From NCBI GenBank assembly GCA_027341705.1, contig DAIELO010000024.1:1-10185 (forward strand): a stretch of 10,185 nt of DNA, in the 5' to 3' direction. Source of the stretch: Caryophanales bacterium (GTDB lineage Bacteria; Bacillota; Bacilli; Alicyclobacillales; SLC66). The translations under genes were made by a program, and so were the position numbers. Positions 8,107 through 10,185 of the stretch are shown here, piece by piece. The notes under the pieces were generated by a model, which made no database searches, was not told the origin of the DNA, and worked only from the letters and a program-made list of their open reading frames with translations. Every line of letters starts with the position of its first letter. Within the stretch, counting starts at the first letter, position 1.

Positions 8107-8182
8107 ACATTAGGTTCCGTAACAGTGAGTTACGTCATAAGATTACTTTCCAAAGACAGTCGATTTAATGTCGGCTGTTTTT
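8107..8182 (+). ncRNA. Putative small RNA, unit 1
   Basis: The predicted transcript of about 75-85 nt runs from the consensus promoter to a U-tract. It begins ACATTAGGTTCCG (8107-8119), followed by hairpin 1 (CGTAAC 8118-8123, loop AGTGA, GTTACG 8129-8134), a linker of about 17 nt ending in TCC (8135-8151), and a terminator hairpin at 8156-8178 with TTTTT. A second copy of the same architecture begins at 8232. I do not recognise a known riboswitch or sRNA family. No credible ORF lies within it. It could be a regulatory sRNA, an antitoxin RNA or a leader whose gene has been lost. Confidence 0.5.
8156..8182 (+). terminator. Intrinsic terminator of unit 1
   Basis: An 8-bp stem pairs ACAGTCGA (8156-8163) with TCGGCTGT (8171-8178), with one G-U pair and a 7-nt loop. 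It is followed directly by a T-run (8178-8182) and a further T-rich stretch to 8188. This is the classic shape of a Rho-independent terminator on the plus strand. Confidence 0.75.
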
Positions 8183-8218
8183 GTTGTTATTACAAGGTAT
8201 ATCTGTTAAGTATTTGAA

Positions 8219-8309
8219 TACAATGATTAGTACATTAGGCTCCGCAGTCATATGACTGCGTAATGGTTCTTAGTGTCCTAAAGGAACTCCCTACAAGGAG
8301 TTCCTTTAG
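8219..8309 (+). ncRNA. Putative small RNA, unit 2 (paralogue of unit 1)
   Basis: A second unit repeats the plan of unit 1. A -10-like TACAAT (8219-8224) lies 7 nt before ACATTAGGCTCCG (8232-8244), where only one base differs from unit 1. Hairpin 1 is a perfect 18-bp palindrome (CGCAGTCATATGACTGCG, 8243-8260), the linker of 17-18 nt again ends in TCC, and a 13-bp hairpin follows. The predicted RNA would start near 8232. The -35 region is poor, so this copy may be weak, activated, or read through from unit 1. TTAGG (8235-8239) can pair with CCTAA (8277-8281), a fold that would compete with the base of the last hairpin. The function is unknown. Confidence 0.4.
8278..8309. terminator. Perfect 13-bp hairpin between converging units
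   Basis: CTAAAGGAACTCC (8278-8290) pairs perfectly with GGAGTTCCTTTAG (8297-8309) around a 6-nt loop. It lies 25 nt past the stop of the DUF4405 gene on the minus strand and at the end of RNA unit 2 on the plus strand, so it could terminate both. Neither side has a clear U-tract, so classical intrinsic termination is doubtful; it may act as a 3'-end stabilising structure. Confidence 0.5.
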
Positions 8310-8334
8310 ATGTTGTAAAAATGCTACGACATAA

Positions 8335-9204
8335 TCACACCACTTGGCGGGATATCGTTTTTTTCTTTGTTCTTCTGATCACTTTGTTCAGATAATACAC
8401 GATGATCACAAATACAGCCATCATCCCCATGTACGTGGAGATGACTTTGAGAGCATTTGCTTGCCTGCCGTCGAATCGAAACCCGTCTCCGGAAAATTGA
8501 AAATTATTGGGGTCCCCTTGCGAATGGTGCCGGAATTGAAAGAAATCTTGATGGTGGGACGGGAATCCATCGCCATGCGCTGCCCCGTCAAATGGCCTGC
8601 CATCGTATCCGTGCATGCTTTGTGTGTGGATGCCAAATACGGACGTGACACCCGAAAGTTGATCCACAAAACCTGATTGATTCATTTGGAAGAGGCCAAA
8701 TAGTAGGATCAGGAGGGTCAGCGCCCGGGCTCCATAACGGATCCATGACTTACGGGGGCGATAGTGCCAGATCTTGTTCCACACATTTAGAATCCACTGC
8801 CAGTGTAGACCCACATGAATTCCCACGATCATTAAAACGAAATAGGAGACGGAAATATGGGTGAGACGAAACCATTCCTGATCGGCAACATGGATAGTTG
8901 GAAACACCACGCGGGATATGAGCACACCGCTGATGATGACAAAGGTCATGGAAATAAGTAACAGCAAATTCAGTACATACGTGCCTCTGGTTCTCCATCG
9001 CAACTTCCTGTCAAATAACCGGCGGGTGATTCTGAATACCCAAGGTGCGCTTAATAGGATATGGGTGAGGTACATGACGGCAAAGACAAGTCCGGCAATT
9101 TCGTGGAATGGCTGTCCGCCCAAAACATGTGTATTAAAAAACAACACAAACAATAAAGCCATCAGTAGATCTAAGGCGATTTTGATATAATGAATCCTTC
9201 TCAA
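8335..9204 (-). CDS. DUF4405 membrane protein, cytochrome b-like
   Basis: This is an integral membrane protein of the DUF4405 family, here 289 aa. I chose TTG at 9204-9202 as start because AAGGAG lies 8 nt before it; the frame is open to a GTG at 9261, but that start has no ribosome binding site and adds a polar 19-residue extension. Six hydrophobic helices lie at about residues 6-24, 34-58, 75-100, 114-139, 156-174 and 253-273, with basic loops placed for both ends in the cytoplasm. H34 and H48 in helix 2, and H116 and H130 in helix 4, are each separated by 13 residues, the spacing of bis-His di-heme cytochrome b, so it probably binds two b hemes. The long loop between helices 5 and 6, predicted outside, contains seven His. 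A role in membrane electron transfer is inferred; its partner is not visible. Confidence 0.8.
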   Translation of the reverse strand: MRRIHYIKIALDLLMALLFVLFFNTHVLGGQPFHEIAGLVFAVMYLTHILLSAPWVFRITRRLFDRKLRWRTRGTYVLNLLLLISMTFVIISGVLISRVVFPTIHVADQEWFRLTHISVSYFVLMIVGIHVGLHWQWILNVWNKIWHYRPRKSWIRYGARALTLLILLFGLFQMNQSGFVDQLSGVTSVFGIHTQSMHGYDGRPFDGAAHGDGFPSHHQDFFQFRHHSQGDPNNFQFSGDGFRFDGRQANALKVISTYMGMMAVFVIIVYYLNKVIRRTKKKTISRQVV

Positions 9205-9261
9205 TTTACTTTCTCCTTCATGTTCACTCGAACTTTCCCTGATTCTTGTGTCCTGGGTCAC

Positions 9262-9420
9262 ATAAAATCTGAGGCTTATTTGAAAGTTAGCGGAAGGAAC
9301 TGAAAGTTTGCTGTAAAATCATGATGAAGAGGGCTCAGGGAAAAGGTCAGTATCGCTTCCGAGGCACACCCTGCCGATGCAACACCTATTATAGGGTTTT
9401 TATACTTATTACATTGATAG
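9262..9420. other. Divergent intergenic stretch, nothing clear
   Basis: The DUF4405 gene and arsR point away from each other. In this part of the gap I see no ORF, no convincing promoter for the DUF4405 gene and no RNA gene. The only structure is a short palindrome CCTATTATAGG at 9385-9395. Confidence 0.5.
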
Positions 9421-9474
9421 ATTTCGAAATAAATATCAATAATCATCGATTTATATATTGATATTTATCGAAAT
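9421..9474 (+). promoter_or_regulatory. Inverted-repeat operator upstream of arsR
   Basis: The left arm 9421-9440 begins ATTTCGA and ends TAAATATCAAT; the right arm 9457-9474 (ATTGATATTTATCGAAAT) is its reverse complement except for two extra bases in the left arm. The spacer is 16 bp and contains another ATCGAT. The right arm overlaps the candidate -35 box of the arsR promoter. ArsR/SmtB repressors bind AT-rich inverted repeats at such positions, so autoregulation is likely. Confidence 0.65.
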
Positions 9475-9486
9475 ATAGTATATCTT
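9458..9486 (+). promoter_or_regulatory. Promoter of the arsR-thioredoxin-permease operon
   Basis: TTGATA (9458-9463) and TATCTT (9481-9486) are spaced by 17 bp, with the -35 box inside the right operator arm. Transcription would start a few bases before the AGGAGG of arsR at 9501-9506. TATATC at 9479-9484 is an alternative -10 with shorter spacing. Confidence 0.55.
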
Positions 9487-9515
9487 AAACGAAGATCGTG
9501 AGGAGGTTGGCGTGC

Positions 9516-9833
9516 ATGACTGAATTTAGTCTGGATTTCCAAGCGCATTCTGCAGATGTGGATAAGGCTGCAGAAATTGCTTCGGTACTTAAAGTATTAG
9601 CTGATCCGACGCGTCTGCGTATATTGCTGTTTTTGGCGGAAAATCGTGAGAAAAAGTGTGTTTGTGAATTGCAGGCCATGTTTGATCTGGGGCAGCCAAC
9701 TATTTCCCATCATCTGAAACAACTAAAAGAACATCAACTCGTAACGAGTGATCGAAAGGGGACGTGGATCGAGTATCAGATTACGAATCAAGGGTTGCAC
9801 GTGTATGAGACTGTCTTACAATTTTACCGCTAG
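9516..9833 (+). CDS. ArsR/SmtB-family metalloregulator
   Basis: This 105-aa winged-helix repressor would leave its operator when a metal or metalloid binds. I chose ATG at 9516 because AGGAGG (9501-9506) lies 9 nt before it; the in-frame GTG at 9498 would place that ribosome binding site inside the gene. VLKVLADPTRLRILLFL (about residues 24-40) is the family's first helix pattern. KKCVCEL at 46-52 matches the ELCVCDL metal site of ArsR-type sensors, with C48 and C50 as likely ligands for As(III), Sb(III) or a soft metal. The recognition helix is in GQPTISHHLKQL (59-70), and the wing lies at about 77-90. It is the first gene of an operon, with the next start 15 nt downstream, and an operator-like repeat lies just upstream. 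The exact inducer cannot be read from the sequence. Confidence 0.92.
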   Translation: MTEFSLDFQAHSADVDKAAEIASVLKVLADPTRLRILLFLAENREKKCVCELQAMFDLGQPTISHHLKQLKEHQLVTSDRKGTWIEYQITNQGLHVYETVLQFYR

Positions 9834-9848
9834 GGAGAATGTTTATCG

Positions 9849-10085
9849 ATGAAAGTTGTGAAAATTTTGGGTACAGGCTGTGCCAACTGCGTAAAATTGG
9901 AAAAATTGGTGTTGGCGGTGAAACAAGAACAAGGATTGAACATAGACGTGCAAAAAGTCACCGCAATTCCAGATATTCTGGCTTACGGCATTATGTCGAC
10001 ACCAGGTCTTGTGCTGGATGAAAAAGTGATGGTGGCAGGCAGAGTACCGTCCAAAGCGGAAGTAGAAAAGATTTTGACCGCTTAA
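9849..10085 (+). CDS. Mini-thioredoxin, small redox-active disulfide protein
   Basis: This 78-aa cytoplasmic thioredoxin-fold protein belongs to the thioredoxin_3 / small redox-active disulfide protein 2 group. The redox motif is CANC (C11 and C14) in GTGCANCVKLE, and the conserved cis-proline is probably P52 in MSTPGLVLDEKV. No signal peptide is present. The ATG at 9849 follows AGGGAG with a rather long 11-nt spacing, and translation may be helped by the arsR stop just before. In many bacteria this small protein sits between an ArsR regulator and an ArsP/YraQ-type permease, as here, which suggests that it supplies thiols or reducing power for handling the permease's substrate. That role is inferred from context. 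Confidence 0.9.
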   Translation: MKVVKILGTGCANCVKLEKLVLAVKQEQGLNIDVQKVTAIPDILAYGIMSTPGLVLDEKVMVAGRVPSKAEVEKILTA

Positions 10086-10109
10086 CGAAAAGGAAGTCGG
10101 GGAATTACT

Positions 10110-10185
10110 ATGGATTTTTTAGCGAATTGGATTGTATATGGAATTTTTCACATGTCTCAAGGCAATCGCCTGACGGAGGCGCTGC
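10110..10185 (+). CDS. Permease, ArsP/YraQ type, first 25 residues (cut by window edge)
   Basis: The ATG at 10110 lies 24 nt after the thioredoxin stop, with purine-rich AGGAAG and GGGGAA upstream. The frame is open to the right edge and reads MDFLANWIVYGIFHMSQGNR, then LTEAL. This start, and the position after arsR and a mini-thioredoxin, fit the UPF0718/DUF318 permease family (YraQ, ArsP), multi-helix membrane proteins some of which export trivalent organoarsenicals. Only the N-terminus is visible, so the family call leans on context. Confidence 0.65.
   Translation, partial: MDFLANWIVYGIFHMSQGNRLTEAL

Noticed and set aside
8127..8219. Open frame from GTG at 8127 through RNA unit 1
   Set aside because: It has no ribosome binding site, runs across the terminator hairpin and its T-run, and gives a peptide without recognisable features.
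8107..8309. CRISPR array or ToxI-type repeat array
   Set aside because: Only two copies of a 14-nt sequence separated by 125 bp, each with its own hairpins; there are no regularly spaced repeats and no adjacent cas or toxN gene.
8344..8676. Plus-strand open frame of 110 codons opposite the DUF4405 gene
   Set aside because: It is antisense to the membrane protein, whose helices and His pairs are coherent; the antisense product shows no domain.
9385..9404. CCTATTATAGG followed by T-rich sequence as a terminator
   Set aside because: The palindrome is 11 bp with essentially no loop and is AT-rich, so it cannot form a stable terminator stem, and no gene ends just before it.
9498..9515. Upstream GTG as start of arsR
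   Set aside because: The AGGAGG at 9501-9506 would lie inside the coding sequence; the ATG at 9516 has correct spacing to it.

Overview
The window looks like a chromosomal accessory region of a Bacillota (Bacilli-type) bacterium. Purine-rich AGGAGG-type ribosome binding sites precede most genes, promoters are of the SigA type, base composition is moderate, and the protein families (JetA-type Wadjet, DUF4405 membrane protein, ArsR/thioredoxin/permease cluster) are ones common in Bacilli. I cannot name the species.

Layout. (1) 1-398, minus strand: the first 132 codons of an MFS transporter that runs off the left edge. (2) 527-7523, minus strand: a complete, tightly overlapping four-gene operon, jetA-jetB-jetC-jetD, encoding a Wadjet plasmid-defence system. 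JetA, JetB and JetC are the kleisin, KITE/MukE-like and SMC ATPase parts of a condensin-like complex, and JetD is the TOPRIM nuclease. All ATPase motifs and the candidate nuclease residues are present, so the system appears intact. (3) 7524-8334: no intact gene. It holds the jetA promoter region, a decayed tyrosine recombinase fragment, a decayed fragment resembling a MazF/PemK toxin, and two tandem small-RNA-like units that share a 14-nt start. The first unit has a consensus promoter and an intrinsic terminator. (4) 8335-9204, minus strand: a six-helix DUF4405 membrane protein with two pairs of histidines spaced as in di-heme cytochrome b. (5) 9421-10185, plus strand: an operator-like inverted repeat and promoter, then arsR, a mini-thioredoxin and the start of an ArsP/YraQ-type permease, apparently one operon.

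How the parts work together. JetABC of characterised Wadjet systems extrudes DNA loops on small circular DNA, and JetD cuts the stalled circle. The recombinase and toxin remnants beside the jetA promoter suggest that the Wadjet operon sits in a defence or mobile-element hotspot. The ArsR repressor probably controls its own operon through the 9421-9474 repeat, with the thioredoxin and permease handling a thiol-reactive metalloid or metal substrate. The main known system here is Wadjet. The least explained element is the tandem RNA pair at 8073-8309.
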